64,000 nucleotides of DNA from Clostridia bacterium (GCA_017553325.1 JAFZMH010000002.1:62001-126000), one strand, 5' to 3'; shown: positions 52,571 to 60,800, numbered from the stretch's first letter. Numbers and translations are program-made. Notes: generated by a model not told the origin, from the letters alone.

Positions 52571-52595
52571 AAGTTTACAGAGTAAACTTAATTTT
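52571..52595 (+). terminator. Hairpin after sigE
   Basis: AAGTTTAC, AGA, GTAAACTT is a perfect 8-bp stem followed by AATTTTG. Confidence 0.6.
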
Positions 52596-52610
52596 GACGG
52601 AATTTGGCGT

Positions 52611-52639
52611 GAATAAAAACGAGATTTAGCGCCATAATA
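52611..52639 (+). promoter_or_regulatory. SigF/SigG-type promoter of sigG
   Basis: GAATA (52611-52615), a 17-base spacer and CATAATA (52633-52639) match the forespore consensus GHATR-N17-CATWHTA at every position. Forespore transcription of sigG by SigF and SigG is known in Bacillus. Confidence 0.75.
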
Positions 52640-52673
52640 CACTTCGGCATACATAACGCTTCGGAGGTTTTGT

Positions 52674-53447
52674 ATGTCGAAAGTGACGATATCCGGCATT
52701 GACACCTCGTCGCTGCCCAAGCTCACTGCGAAGGAATGCGACGAACTTCTTTTAAAAATCAAGCGCGGAGACAACGACGCGCGCGACCTGTTTTTGCTTG
52801 CGAATATGCGCCTGGTACTCTCAATGGTGGGCAGATTTTCCTGCACGAGCGAGAGCGCGGACGACCTATTTCAGGTCGGAATGGTGGGGCTTTTGAAATC
52901 GCTTGAGAATTTCGACGTGTCGCAAGGGGTAAAGTTTTCCACGTACGCCGTTCCCATGATACTCGGCGAGATAAGAAGATACTTGCGAGACCGCACGACG
53001 ATAAAGGTGCCGAGAAGCCTAAGAGACACTGCTTACAAGGCGTTGCAGGCGCGGGAGAATATGCTCAAACACTCTTCCGCCGAGCCGTCAATGATGGAGA
53101 TTGCGGAGGAGATAGGGTTGCCTTATAAATCCGTAGCCTGCGCGCTCGACGCGGTGAGCGAGCCGCTTTCATTGCATGACAGCGTCTTTTCGGACGGCGA
53201 CGACGCGGTGGAAATCGTCGACCAACTTGCCGACGAAAAGGAGACCGCAGAAAATTGGAGTGAAAAAATCGCGCTCTACGAAGCGCTGAAACTCGTTCCC
53301 GAGCGAGAACTCGCAGTGCTTAAACTCCGCTATTTCGACGGCAAAACGCAGGTGGAAATCAGCGATATGATAGGGATTTCCCAAGCGCAAGTGTCGAGAC
53401 TCGAAAAGTCGGCAATCTGCAAACTCAAAGAGAGTCTTGCCACCTGA
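52674..53447 (+). CDS. sigG: RNA polymerase sigma factor SigG (sporulation, forespore)
   Basis: SigG drives late forespore genes. The 257-residue protein begins with VTISGIDTSSLPKL, the hallmark SigG N-terminus. Region 2 includes NMRLVLSMVGRF and DDLFQVGMVGLLKSLENFD, region 3 LRDTAYKALQARENM, and region 4 EISDMIGISQAQVSRLEKSA. A CGGAGG ribosome site precedes the ATG. It is separated from sigE by a hairpin and its own forespore promoter. The convergent ymxH gene abuts its stop codon. Confidence 0.97.
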   Translation: MSKVTISGIDTSSLPKLTAKECDELLLKIKRGDNDARDLFLLANMRLVLSMVGRFSCTSESADDLFQVGMVGLLKSLENFDVSQGVKFSTYAVPMILGEIRRYLRDRTTIKVPRSLRDTAYKALQARENMLKHSSAEPSMMEIAEEIGLPYKSVACALDAVSEPLSLHDSVFSDGDDAVEIVDQLADEKETAENWSEKIALYEALKLVPERELAVLKLRYFDGKTQVEISDMIGISQAQVSRLEKSAICKLKESLAT

Positions 53448-53798
53448 TTATTCGTCGTGATAAACCGTTTGCTGAAGCGCTTCGTCTTGTTTTGGTTCTT
53501 CTTGATTTGCCTCGAAGGTGCAGGCGTTTTTATATGGCGCGCCTTGCGGCATAGAGGCGAGGGAGACGAGCATAACGTCCGAGCCGATTTTGACTATCCT
53601 GTTCCAAGGTACGAACACGTTTTCGCCTGAGGTTATACTGCGGAAGAAACTTTTTTTGCCGGGTACGACAAAGCCCAAGACGCAACCGTTCGCACCGAAC
53701 GCCATATCGCACACGTAGCCGAGCGTCCTTCCGTCAGCGACGTTGACGACGGTTTTCTTTGTCATCTCACAAAATGTGTATTGTTTTGAGTTCATCAT
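53448..53798 (-). CDS. ymxH: YlmC/YmxH-family PRC-barrel sporulation protein
   Basis: This 116-residue protein has a PRC-barrel domain (TVVNVADGRTLGYVCDMAFGANGCVLGFVVPG and FVPWNRIVKIGSDVMLV) typical of the YlmC/YmxH family, found next to sporulation genes; its biochemical role is not established. The C-terminal 30 residues are Glu/Gln-rich. The two ATGs at 53798 and 53795 follow TATAAT (53805-53810, minus strand) by exactly 6 bases for the first, with no ribosome site, implying a leaderless mRNA. The gene runs convergently into sigG. Confidence 0.85.
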   Translation of the reverse strand: MMNSKQYTFCEMTKKTVVNVADGRTLGYVCDMAFGANGCVLGFVVPGKKSFFRSITSGENVFVPWNRIVKIGSDVMLVSLASMPQGAPYKNACTFEANQEEPKQDEALQQTVYHDE

Positions 53799-53804
53799 CG
53801 CCAA

Positions 53805-53810
53805 ATTATA
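53805..53810 (-). promoter_or_regulatory. ymxH -10 box, leaderless type
   Basis: TATAAT on the minus strand ends 6 bases before the ATG at 53798. The -35 is weak (TGATAA at a 17-base spacing). Confidence 0.6.
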
Positions 53811-53891
53811 TTTGGGCGGGCGGAAAATTATCACTCAATTCAAAGATAATAAGATTTTTTTCGTCGAAATTCGCTATTTTGTGTTTAAAAC

Positions 53892-53920
53892 TTTACAATT
53901 CAAACAAAATATTGTATAAT
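53892..53920 (+). promoter_or_regulatory. nrdR promoter
   Basis: TTTACA (53892-53897), a 17-base spacer and TATAAT (53915-53920) precede nrdR by about 30 bases. The leader carries an AAAGGGTAAG ribosome site. Confidence 0.75.
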
Positions 53921-53949
53921 CACCGTATAAAATTTCAAAGGGTAAGACT

Positions 53950-54429
53950 ATGAAGTGTATTTATTGCGGATGCGTTGATTCAAAAGTTGTTGATTCTCGT
54001 CAAAACGAAGACGGGACTTCTATTCGTCGTCGCAGAGAGTGTATAAGTTGCGGCAAGCGTTTCACGACTTACGAGACCGTTGAAAACACGCCGGTTCTCG
54101 TCATCAAGAAGGACGGCAGTCGTCAACCGTTCGACCCGAGCAAGGTAAAGATCGGCATTATGAAGGCTTGCGAGAAGCGCCCGATTTCAATGACTTCTAT
54201 CGACAAACTCGTCGGCGACATCCAACGCAAAATACTTAATTCTCTCGACCAAGAGATTTCGTCGTCCTACATCGGCGAGCTCGTCATGGAAGGGCTCAAA
54301 GAGATTGACGAAGTCGCCTACGTCAGATACGCGTCCGTCCACCGTCAATTCAAGGACATCAACACACTCCTCGACGAGATTGAAAGCATAGTCAAACTCA
54401 AAGAGTCTTTGAGCAAGGAAAAGAAATAA
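53950..54429 (+). CDS. nrdR: Transcriptional repressor NrdR
   Basis: NrdR senses ATP/dATP and represses ribonucleotide reductase genes. The 159-residue protein has the N-terminal zinc ribbon CIYCGC...CISCGKRFTTYE and the ATP-cone domain beginning VLVIKKDGSRQPFDPSKVKIGIMKACEKRPI. In clostridia nrdR often follows the sigE-sigG-ymxH block, as here. Length and motifs are standard. Confidence 0.97.
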   Translation: MKCIYCGCVDSKVVDSRQNEDGTSIRRRRECISCGKRFTTYETVENTPVLVIKKDGSRQPFDPSKVKIGIMKACEKRPISMTSIDKLVGDIQRKILNSLDQEISSSYIGELVMEGLKEIDEVAYVRYASVHRQFKDINTLLDEIESIVKLKESLSKEKK

Positions 54430-54453
54430 TCATACCAAAATCAATCGCAATTC

Positions 54454-54482
54454 AAAAACACGGCAGTCTGCCGTGTTTTTTA
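54454..54482. terminator. Bidirectional terminator between nrdR and sigK
   Basis: AAAAACACGGCA, GTC, TGCCGTGTTTTT is a perfect 12-bp stem with A/T flanks serving both strands. It reaches into the sigK stop codon. Confidence 0.92.
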
Positions 54483-55175
54483 AAAGAAATCGCGACGATC
54501 TACCTTCGCGCGTATTTTTTCGAGAGCGCGTTTTTCGATTCTCGACACGTAGGAGCGGGAAATATCGAACATCTTTGCCACTTCTCGCTGTGTGAGCGCG
54601 TCATAGCCGTCGATTCCGTAGCGGTGCCGAATTATCTCATATTCGCGTTCGTCAAGGCTCTCTTTGGCGACCTCGGCGAGTTTTTTCATAATAATACTGC
54701 TTTCGACGTCGTCAATGACCGATTTGTCGTCGGTGAGCATATCGATGACCGTCAACTCGTTCCCGTCCTTATCGACGCCGATAGGGTCGTTCAGCGAGAT
54801 ATTAGAGCGGTATTTCTTCGTTTGGCGCATAGTCATCAAGATTTCGTTCTCGATACACCTCGACGCGTAGGTCGCAAGCCCCGCGCCTTTTTCTATGTCA
54901 AAGCTCTCGATTGCCTTTATAAGTCCGAGCGAGCCGATAGAAATCAGTTCGTCGTTGTCACCGTAGTTCGCGTATTTTTTCGCGATGTGCGCGACCAGTC
55001 TCAAATTGTGTTCGACAAGCACGTCTTTCGCCTTTTTGTCGCCGTCTTTTGCTTTTAGCAAATACTCTCTTTCTTTCTCCTTGGAGAGTGGCTTTGGAAA
55101 GGAGGTTTTTTCCGTCACATAGGAAGAAAATATGATTAGGTTTTTGAGTAGTAAGAGCAAACTTTCCAAAGCCAT
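54480..55175 (-). CDS. sigK: RNA polymerase sigma factor SigK (sporulation, mother cell)
   Basis: SigK directs late mother-cell genes such as coat proteins. The 231-residue protein is continuous, with no skin-type insertion. A hydrophobic pro-sequence (LESLLLLLKNLIIFSSYV) ends near FPKPLSKEKE, as in pro-SigK cut by SpoIVFB. Region 2 includes NLRLVAHIAKKYANYGDNDELISIGSLGLIKAIESFD (short motifs) and region 4 EVAKMFDISRSYVSRIEKRA. A GGAGG site lies 13 bases before the ATG. A CATATTATA -10-like element for SigE or SigK is upstream (minus strand, about 55203-55211). Confidence 0.95.
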   Translation of the reverse strand: MALESLLLLLKNLIIFSSYVTEKTSFPKPLSKEKEREYLLKAKDGDKKAKDVLVEHNLRLVAHIAKKYANYGDNDELISIGSLGLIKAIESFDIEKGAGLATYASRCIENEILMTMRQTKKYRSNISLNDPIGVDKDGNELTVIDMLTDDKSVIDDVESSIIMKKLAEVAKESLDEREYEIIRHRYGIDGYDALTQREVAKMFDISRSYVSRIEKRALEKIRAKVDRRDFF

Positions 55176-55218
55176 TGTACCGTGCAGTCCTCCGCGGTTT
55201 CTATAATATGCGCCTCTG

Positions 55219-55233
55219 TGTCAAAATTTGACA
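55219..55233. promoter_or_regulatory. Perfect 15-bp palindrome upstream of sigK
   Basis: TGTCAAA-A-TTTGACA is a perfect inverted repeat, 44-58 bases before the sigK start and next to its -10-like element. It looks like a dimeric repressor or activator site. The remainder of the gap 55176-55487 holds the sigK and FAD-gene promoters and nothing else recognised. Confidence 0.5.
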
Positions 55234-55362
55234 AAAACCGCACGATTCGGCGACATGCTACTTTATCGCGCTTTGTCGGGTCAACCGTGTGCGGTTTTAG
55301 GGTATTAGAATTTGCTGCGCCGTGACGAAAGACGAATTTATTTACCTTATCGTAAATAATAG

Positions 55363-55391
55363 TTGACAGTTTGGGGTTTCGATATTATAAT
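55363..55391 (+). promoter_or_regulatory. Consensus promoter of the FAD oxidoreductase gene
   Basis: TTGACA (55363-55368), a 17-base spacer and TATAAT (55386-55391) match the SigA consensus exactly. The leader of about 90 bases contains two small inverted repeats (ACTATT/AATAGT and ACGGA/TCCGT). Confidence 0.85.
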
Positions 55392-55487
55392 GCAACAGGT
55401 TGCGGGACTACTATTGTTAATAGTATCCTGAAAAATAGAAAATATCTTGACGGAACTCCGTTTGAGAATAAGCTTTTGGAGGCAACA

Positions 55488-56894
55488 ATGAAAAAGTACG
55501 ACGTATGTATTGTCGGCGCAGGTCCTGCGGGTATCTTTACTGCAATCGAATTGTTGAGACACGGCAGCGACAAAAAGATTATCATCATCGAAAAGGGACA
55601 ACCCGTAGAGAAGCGTATGTGCCCGAAGACCTTGGGCGGCGAGTGCAAAAACTGCAAACCGTACTGCCATATCACGACGGGCTTTTCCGGCGCGGGCGCG
55701 TTTTCGGACGGCAAACTCTCTTTGAGTTGTGAAGTCGGCGGAGAACTCCCGGGTCTTATCGGTGAAGACCTCGCTCAGGAACTTATCGACTATACGGACG
55801 GAATTTATCTCGAATTCGGCGCGGACGAGCATATCGAAGGTCTCGGCAATCAAGAGAAGGTCAAGGAAATTCGCAGAAAGGCGATAAAGGCGGGACTCAA
55901 ACTCGTCGATTGCCCGATTCGTCACCTCGGCACGGAAAAAGCGCAGGAACTTTATCTTGCGATTGAGCACTATCTCAAAAACAACGGCGTCGAACTCGTG
56001 TTCGGCAGACAGTGCGAAAATATCATTCTTGACGGAGACGTCTGCCGCGGTGTGCGCATCGAAGATGCGAAGGGCAACAATCAAGAGGAAATTCTTGCGG
56101 ACAAAACAATCATCGCAACCGGTCGCAGAGGCGCAGAATGGCTTGAAAAAATCTGCGCTCAACACAACATCGCGCACGCACCCGGCGTGGTCGACATAGG
56201 CGTGAGAGTCGAGGTCAGAAACGAGATTATGGAGGAGATAAACCAAGTTCTCTACGAGAGCAAACTCATCGGTTATCCCGCTCCTTTCCAAAACAAGGTG
56301 CGTATATTCTGCCAAAACCCGGGCGGTTTCGTCTCGCAGGAAAACTACGACAACGACCTCGCCGTCGTCAACGGCCACAGCTACAAAGAAAAGAAGAGCG
56401 AAAACACAAACCTCGCGATTTTGTGCTCGCATTCCTTTACGGAGCCTTTCAAACAGCCTATCGAATACGCTCAAAAGGTGGGCGAATTGACGAATATGCT
56501 CGGCGCGGGCAAAATTCTCGTCCAACGCTACGGCGACATCTTGTCGGGAAAGCGCACTTGGCAAAAAGAACTCAATTTCTCCAACGTGCGTCCGACCTTA
56601 AAGGATGCAGTCGCGGGCGATATAACCGCCGCTATGCCGTATAGAGCGATGCTCAACATCATCAACTTCATTCAGGCTGTCGACCAAGTCGTTCCGGGTT
56701 TTGCCGGCTACGAAACCTTGCTTTACAGTCCGGAACTCAAATTTTACAGCAACAAAATCAAGATGGACTCGCATCTCAACACCTCAATCGAAGGTCTGCA
56801 TTGTCTCGGCGACAGCAGCGGATGGACCAGGGGGTTGATGATGGCGTCGGTCATGGGCGTCTACATGGCTCGAAATATCCTCAAAACCTTGTGA
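55488..56894 (+). CDS. FAD-dependent oxidoreductase (COG2509-like)
   Basis: This 468-residue flavoprotein has the FAD-binding VCIVGAGPAGIFTAIEL at the N-terminus and a cysteine-containing segment MCPKTLGGECKNCKPYCHITTGFSGAGAFSDGKLSL, typical of the group. A second motif, IIATGRRGAEWLEKI, is in the middle. The last part, GLHCLGDSSGWTRGLMMASVMGVYMA, is the C-terminal FAD contact. The true substrate of this family is not known. The start at 55488 has a TTGGAGG site; earlier in-frame codons lie in the leader. Confidence 0.88.
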   Translation: MKKYDVCIVGAGPAGIFTAIELLRHGSDKKIIIIEKGQPVEKRMCPKTLGGECKNCKPYCHITTGFSGAGAFSDGKLSLSCEVGGELPGLIGEDLAQELIDYTDGIYLEFGADEHIEGLGNQEKVKEIRRKAIKAGLKLVDCPIRHLGTEKAQELYLAIEHYLKNNGVELVFGRQCENIILDGDVCRGVRIEDAKGNNQEEILADKTIIATGRRGAEWLEKICAQHNIAHAPGVVDIGVRVEVRNEIMEEINQVLYESKLIGYPAPFQNKVRIFCQNPGGFVSQENYDNDLAVVNGHSYKEKKSENTNLAILCSHSFTEPFKQPIEYAQKVGELTNMLGAGKILVQRYGDILSGKRTWQKELNFSNVRPTLKDAVAGDITAAMPYRAMLNIINFIQAVDQVVPGFAGYETLLYSPELKFYSNKIKMDSHLNTSIEGLHCLGDSSGWTRGLMMASVMGVYMARNILKTL

Positions 56895-56915
56895 TTTAGC
56901 GATATTCTTTGTCAG

Positions 56916-56978
56916 AGCCCGTTTGTTCGGGGGTCACGTACGCTTTTGTACGCTCATCCCTCGCAAACGGGCTTTTTC
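56916..56978 (+). terminator. Long nested terminator stem-loop
   Basis: AGCCCGTTTG and CAAACGGGCT (10 bp) enclose a 38-base insert that can itself fold (GGG/CCC and CGTAC/GTACG), and TTTT follows the outer stem. The insert also contains a direct repeat GTACGCT. It is a terminator of unusual size after the FAD gene. Confidence 0.7.
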
Positions 56979-57122
56979 GCGCCTCTCATCTAAATCATTA
57001 AGTTTTTAAAACATTTCTAAAACATTTAAAATTCACATTTTTTCAGTTTCAATTTTTTCACCGCATAAGATTTTACAATAATTTACACGAAAAACTTTGC
57101 GAATACTTCACACAATAATCGT

Positions 57123-58322
57123 ATGAGCGACGCAAAAGATTCAAAAATTCAGTATGCAAAGAGGGCGCTATTCGCGGTTGTAATGACCGTATTTGCGCTC
57201 TCGTTGTTGATTTCACTGCAAGGTTTTCAAAACGACGTAGTTATAAGTTTCGATAGTGGCGAGCGCGTATTTGCTCGACACAATTCGCCCGCTGCTTTTC
57301 AAGATGTTCAACCGACGGCGAGCGGGGCAGATTTCGTTCATATAAGCGGAAAACCGATAGGGATAGCGATAAAAGCGGGCGGACTCATAGTCGTCGGCGA
57401 CGGCGGAGTGAAAACGAAGGACGGCGAGGTCTATCCCTCGAGAAACCTCGTTGCAAACGGGGACGTAATAACGGCGATAGACGGTGAAAAGGTAGATTCG
57501 ATCTATCAACTCAAAAGGCGTCTTGACGCGACGGAAAACGACGAGGTCGTACTCACCGTAGAGAGAAACGGCGAGACCAAAATCGTCAAAATCAAACCCG
57601 CCACCGAGCGCATATCGGGGCAAAAGAAACTGGGACTTGCCTTGAAAGAGGACGTCGGCGGCATAGGGACTCTCACTTTCGTCACGCAAAACGGCGGTTT
57701 TGCCGCGCTTGGGCACTATATAAACGATGCGGAGACAGGTCTTGAGGACGAACTCGACGAGGGGAATATCTACGAAACCGAAATAGAATCCGTCGAAAAG
57801 GGCGAAATCGGCAAGGCGGGCGGACTTATCGCAAGCGTAAACAGATTGTCTTCGCCCATAGGAAAGATAAAAGCCAACACGAATATCGGGCTTTACGGCG
57901 TGTACACTGCGGAAACGGAGGGCGCGTTCGTCAAAGTGGCCTCGAAGGGCGAGGCTCAACCTGGGCGTGCGCAGGTGCTTACGACAGTCGAAGGGGACGA
58001 ACCCAAGTTTTACGACATAGAAATCGTCAAAGTCATATCGCAAAGTTCTCCCGGCGACAAGGGTATGGTGATTATGGTGCGTGACCGCGAACTGCTTGAA
58101 AAGACTGGCGGAATAGTGCAAGGAATGAGCGGAAGTCCCATCGTGCAAAACGGAGTGCTCGTCGGCGCGGTGACTCACGTGTTCATACAGGACCCCACGC
58201 GCGGATACGCCGTTCACGCACGATTCATGCTTGACGAGGCAAACAGGTTTGCGACAGAAAAAACAAATGATAACGGCAATCTAACGGTACCGAATATCGA
58301 AGATATTGACTTGGCGGCGTAG
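57123..58322 (+). CDS. spoIVB: Stage IV sporulation serine protease SpoIVB
   Basis: SpoIVB is secreted from the forespore and triggers SigK activation by cutting SpoIVFA. The 399-residue protein has an N-terminal membrane signal (about residues 15-35), a PDZ domain (about 100-155, LVANGDVITAIDGEKVDSI), and the S55 protease domain with the catalytic His in AALGHYIND and Ser in GMSGSPIVQNG. The start has no Shine-Dalgarno and no good forespore promoter was found. spo0A usually follows in Firmicutes; here a minus-strand Spo0A C-terminal domain gene lies 15 bases away. Confidence 0.94.
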   Translation: MSDAKDSKIQYAKRALFAVVMTVFALSLLISLQGFQNDVVISFDSGERVFARHNSPAAFQDVQPTASGADFVHISGKPIGIAIKAGGLIVVGDGGVKTKDGEVYPSRNLVANGDVITAIDGEKVDSIYQLKRRLDATENDEVVLTVERNGETKIVKIKPATERISGQKKLGLALKEDVGGIGTLTFVTQNGGFAALGHYINDAETGLEDELDEGNIYETEIESVEKGEIGKAGGLIASVNRLSSPIGKIKANTNIGLYGVYTAETEGAFVKVASKGEAQPGRAQVLTTVEGDEPKFYDIEIVKVISQSSPGDKGMVIMVRDRELLEKTGGIVQGMSGSPIVQNGVLVGAVTHVFIQDPTRGYAVHARFMLDEANRFATEKTNDNGNLTVPNIEDIDLAA

Positions 58323-58337
58323 TCGTTCGTCGCAACG

Positions 58338-58670
58338 TCAAATCCTTTCAAGGGCAGTCAAAACGAATTGTTTGTTCGTAGGCTTGCCCTTGTTTTCATC
58401 GAGAGTTTCGCCGAATTCTCTGTAAAGCGTGTCGACGTCGCCTCTCAGCCACGCGGACGAGATGGCGTTTTGTATGTCCTTTTCGACGCTCTCTCTTGCC
58501 ACGCCGAATTCGCAGGAGAGTTTTTCGTAGCCGAAAAATTTGAGAGGTATGATTTTTTCGCCTTCAACGGACATTTCGATAAGGCGGGAGAGCAGTTTAT
58601 AGCCTTTTAGATTGGGTTGAAACCCGAGGCTCAAGAGATAGTTTTTGATTTTGATTTCGTTCTCTTTCAT
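58338..58670 (-). CDS. Stand-alone Spo0A C-terminal DNA-binding domain
   Basis: This 110-residue protein aligns along its length with the Spo0A effector domain: GFQPNLKGYKLLSRLIEMSV, then a helix with RESVEKDIQNAISSAWLRGDVDTL and EFGETLDENKGKPTNKQFV. No receiver domain is encoded beside it. In the recognition helix the two arginines expected from Bacillus Spo0A appear as Lys and Gln (comparison from memory). It lies convergent to spoIVB, where full-length spo0A is normally found. It could be a paralogue acting without phosphorylation, or a decayed copy. The ATG has no clear ribosome site. Confidence 0.85.
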   Translation of the reverse strand: MKENEIKIKNYLLSLGFQPNLKGYKLLSRLIEMSVEGEKIIPLKFFGYEKLSCEFGVARESVEKDIQNAISSAWLRGDVDTLYREFGETLDENKGKPTNKQFVLTALERI

Positions 58671-58782
58671 AAATGCAAGAATACCACGCCGTGCACTGCA
58701 AATTTTTCCTTTTATCGTGGTATTTTGGCGGTTTTTTGATGTTCTTTGTCATAATCGTTTTTCAGGGTTCATAACTATTGGT

Positions 58783-59370
58783 ATGAGTTCGCAAAAAACG
58801 AGAATTATGCTGTCGAAATTGAGAGAGTATTTAGCAAGGAACAAAAAAATACTTTTGTCCGCGCTCGTCGTGCTCGTCCTTGCGATTGCGGTGGGGATTA
58901 TAGCCTCGATTCGCGCCGTAAACGGGGAGTTCGAGAGGGTTGCGCGCGTCGATATGGAGTTTGCCGGCGCAAAAATATTCTTTTTGTCGATACTCTTGCT
59001 TGCGCTTTGCTACGCGCTGTTTTTGATTGCGGGAATAAACTCCAAGACGGTTTTTATCGCGATAATTCCTTATTTCTTTTTGGGGTATTTGATAGGCAAG
59101 TATTCGACCTGTCTCATCGCAAGGTATGAATTTTGGGGAACTCTCAACCTGCTGTTTTGTTATCTGCCGTTTTTCATCGTGACGTTCGCGCTCTTCGTCG
59201 TCGCAACCGTCAACGTTTTGACCGCTTGCAAGTCTGAGTGCACCGAGACGGGGCTGAAACCCTGCGTCGCTTCCACGCTCAAAATTTTCGGCATAAACGT
59301 TTTGGCTTCGCTCGTATTCTTTTTGATAATAGGCTCGTTTTTCGGCGTAATAGAGATAAGTCTCTTTTGA
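58783..59370 (+). CDS. Membrane protein, possible SpoIIM
   Basis: This 195-residue protein has a short basic N-terminus (KLREYLARNKK) and five hydrophobic segments, including the glycine-bearing YFFLGYLIGKYSTCLIARYEFWG. Size, topology and the position just before dacF recall stage II sporulation protein M, which helps the engulfing membrane move, but sequence similarity was not tested. The start is uncertain: ATG 58783 has a CATAAC box 7 bases upstream and TTGTCA 18 bases before that, while ATG 58807 is a second option. An AACGGCA/TGCCGTT hairpin follows. Confidence 0.5.
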   Translation: MSSQKTRIMLSKLREYLARNKKILLSALVVLVLAIAVGIIASIRAVNGEFERVARVDMEFAGAKIFFLSILLLALCYALFLIAGINSKTVFIAIIPYFFLGYLIGKYSTCLIARYEFWGTLNLLFCYLPFFIVTFALFVVATVNVLTACKSECTETGLKPCVASTLKIFGINVLASLVFFLIIGSFFGVIEISLF

Positions 59371-59463
59371 AAACGGCAAAAATATGCCGTTAGATTCCCG
59401 ATTTTTGCTCGGAGGAATAAAACGCTCGCTATGTCGCAAAATAAATGCAGAGGAAAAGAGTTT

Positions 59464-60666
59464 ATGACGAAACTTAGGGCAAATATTTTGATAATCACGA
59501 TAATTTTGTTGTTCGTCGCGGCGATAGTACTGGCTACCGCGTTTCCGTTCGTGGACGGAATTGCGTCCGCCGAGAGCGAGCGCAAGTTTGAGACGGTTGG
59601 CAAGAGCGCTTATCTCGTCGATTACGCGACGGGTACCGTGCTGTATTCGAGAAACGAAAACGAAAAACTCCCGATTGCCAGCATGGTCAAAATTATGACG
59701 GCAAATCTGACGTTTGAAGCAATCGAGCGAGGAAACGTTTCGCTTGATGACGACGTTCTCGTGTCGGAAAACGCCGCGAGTATGGGCGGTTCGCAGGTCT
59801 TCTTGGACGCGGGCAGCACTCACAAAGTGAGTGATTTGTTGCGTTCGGTTGTCGTTGCGTCCGCAAACGACAGTTGCGTCGCGCTTGCGGAGCACATCGA
59901 CGGAAGCGTCGAAAAGTTCGTTGCGCGTATGAACGAAAGGGCAAAAGAACTCGGCATGCAAAACACAAGATTCGTCAATTGTACGGGGCTTCCTGCACCC
60001 GGCGGGTATTCCTGCGCCAAGGACTCGGCAACCATGTTTTCCGCGCTTGTCAAACACCCGATATTCTTTGAATACGCAAAGGTTTGGATGGAAGATTTCA
60101 AGCATCCAAGCGGAAGAACGACTTCCATTTCCAACACGAACAAACTCGTGAGGTTTTACAAGGGTTGCGACGGCGGAAAGACCGGTTTCACCAACGAGGC
60201 GAAATTCTGTCTCACGGCAACCGCAAAGCGCGACGATATGCGCATCGTGGCGGTACTAATCGGCGCAAACAGTTCTCAGGAGCGCAACGCCGCGGTGTCG
60301 CAGATGTTCGACTATGCCTTCGCGAATTTTGAAAACAGCGTGCTGAAAAAGGCGGGCGAGCCAATAGAGAATTCAGTCGAAGTGCTCGGTGGCAGACAAA
60401 AAACCGTAAAACTCGCGCTTGAAAGCGATATAACGGCGTTTAGAGAGCGCAACGGCAAAGCGCAGTTCGAAGTCAAATACGATTTACCGCGCACGGTTAA
60501 AGCGCCTATAAAGCAGGGCGACGTAGTGGGCAAGGCGTATCTCGTAAAGGACGGCGTTGTCGTAAAGGAAGAAAGCGTCCTTGCGCAAGAAGACGTCCAG
60601 AAAAAGAGTTTGTTTGACGCTATTCGCGAAATCGCGACAGGCTGGACGACGCAAATCGCCAAATAA
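59464..60666 (+). CDS. dacF: D-alanyl-D-alanine carboxypeptidase (DacF/PBP5 type)
   Basis: This low-molecular-weight PBP trims the terminal D-Ala from peptidoglycan stems. The 400-residue protein has a signal peptide (cut probably near ASA, residues 34-36), the motifs SMVK (73-76), SAN (133-135) and KTG (239-241), and a C-terminal beta domain. dacF beside sporulation genes in Bacillus acts in the forespore. The start MTKLRANIL has GAGGAAAAGAG upstream; an in-frame earlier ATG is less likely. A terminator follows. Confidence 0.93.
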   Translation: MTKLRANILIITIILLFVAAIVLATAFPFVDGIASAESERKFETVGKSAYLVDYATGTVLYSRNENEKLPIASMVKIMTANLTFEAIERGNVSLDDDVLVSENAASMGGSQVFLDAGSTHKVSDLLRSVVVASANDSCVALAEHIDGSVEKFVARMNERAKELGMQNTRFVNCTGLPAPGGYSCAKDSATMFSALVKHPIFFEYAKVWMEDFKHPSGRTTSISNTNKLVRFYKGCDGGKTGFTNEAKFCLTATAKRDDMRIVAVLIGANSSQERNAAVSQMFDYAFANFENSVLKKAGEPIENSVEVLGGRQKTVKLALESDITAFRERNGKAQFEVKYDLPRTVKAPIKQGDVVGKAYLVKDGVVVKEESVLAQEDVQKKSLFDAIREIATGWTTQIAK

Positions 60667-60707
60667 CCTTCGGCGCGCAATTCAATCGATATAAAACTAC
60701 AAAGTTT

Positions 60708-60738
60708 TATCACTCGTTTTAAAACGGGTGATTTTTTT
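60708..60738 (+). terminator. dacF terminator
   Basis: ATCACTCGTTTT / AAAACGGGTGAT forms a 12-bp stem with one G-T pair and a minimal loop, followed by seven T's. The T-run merges into the -35 of the scpA promoter. Confidence 0.85.
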
Positions 60739-60766
60739 TGACAAAACGCCCGTACTGTGCTAAACT
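60738..60766 (+). promoter_or_regulatory. scpA promoter
   Basis: TTGACA (60738-60743), a 17-base spacer and TAAACT (60761-60766) give a SigA promoter that overlaps the tail of the preceding terminator. Confidence 0.7.
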
Positions 60767-60800
60767 TGTCTATATTGATAGTTTTCGCACGGAGAGGCAG

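Noticed and set aside
54480-55175. Skin-type interruption of sigK
   Set aside because: The sigK frame is complete, from the pro-sequence to region 4, with no insertion or recombinase gene nearby.
57062-57122. SigF/SigG promoter upstream of spoIVB
   Set aside because: GCATA and GAATA elements occur, but no CATWHTA box lies at a 17-base spacing.
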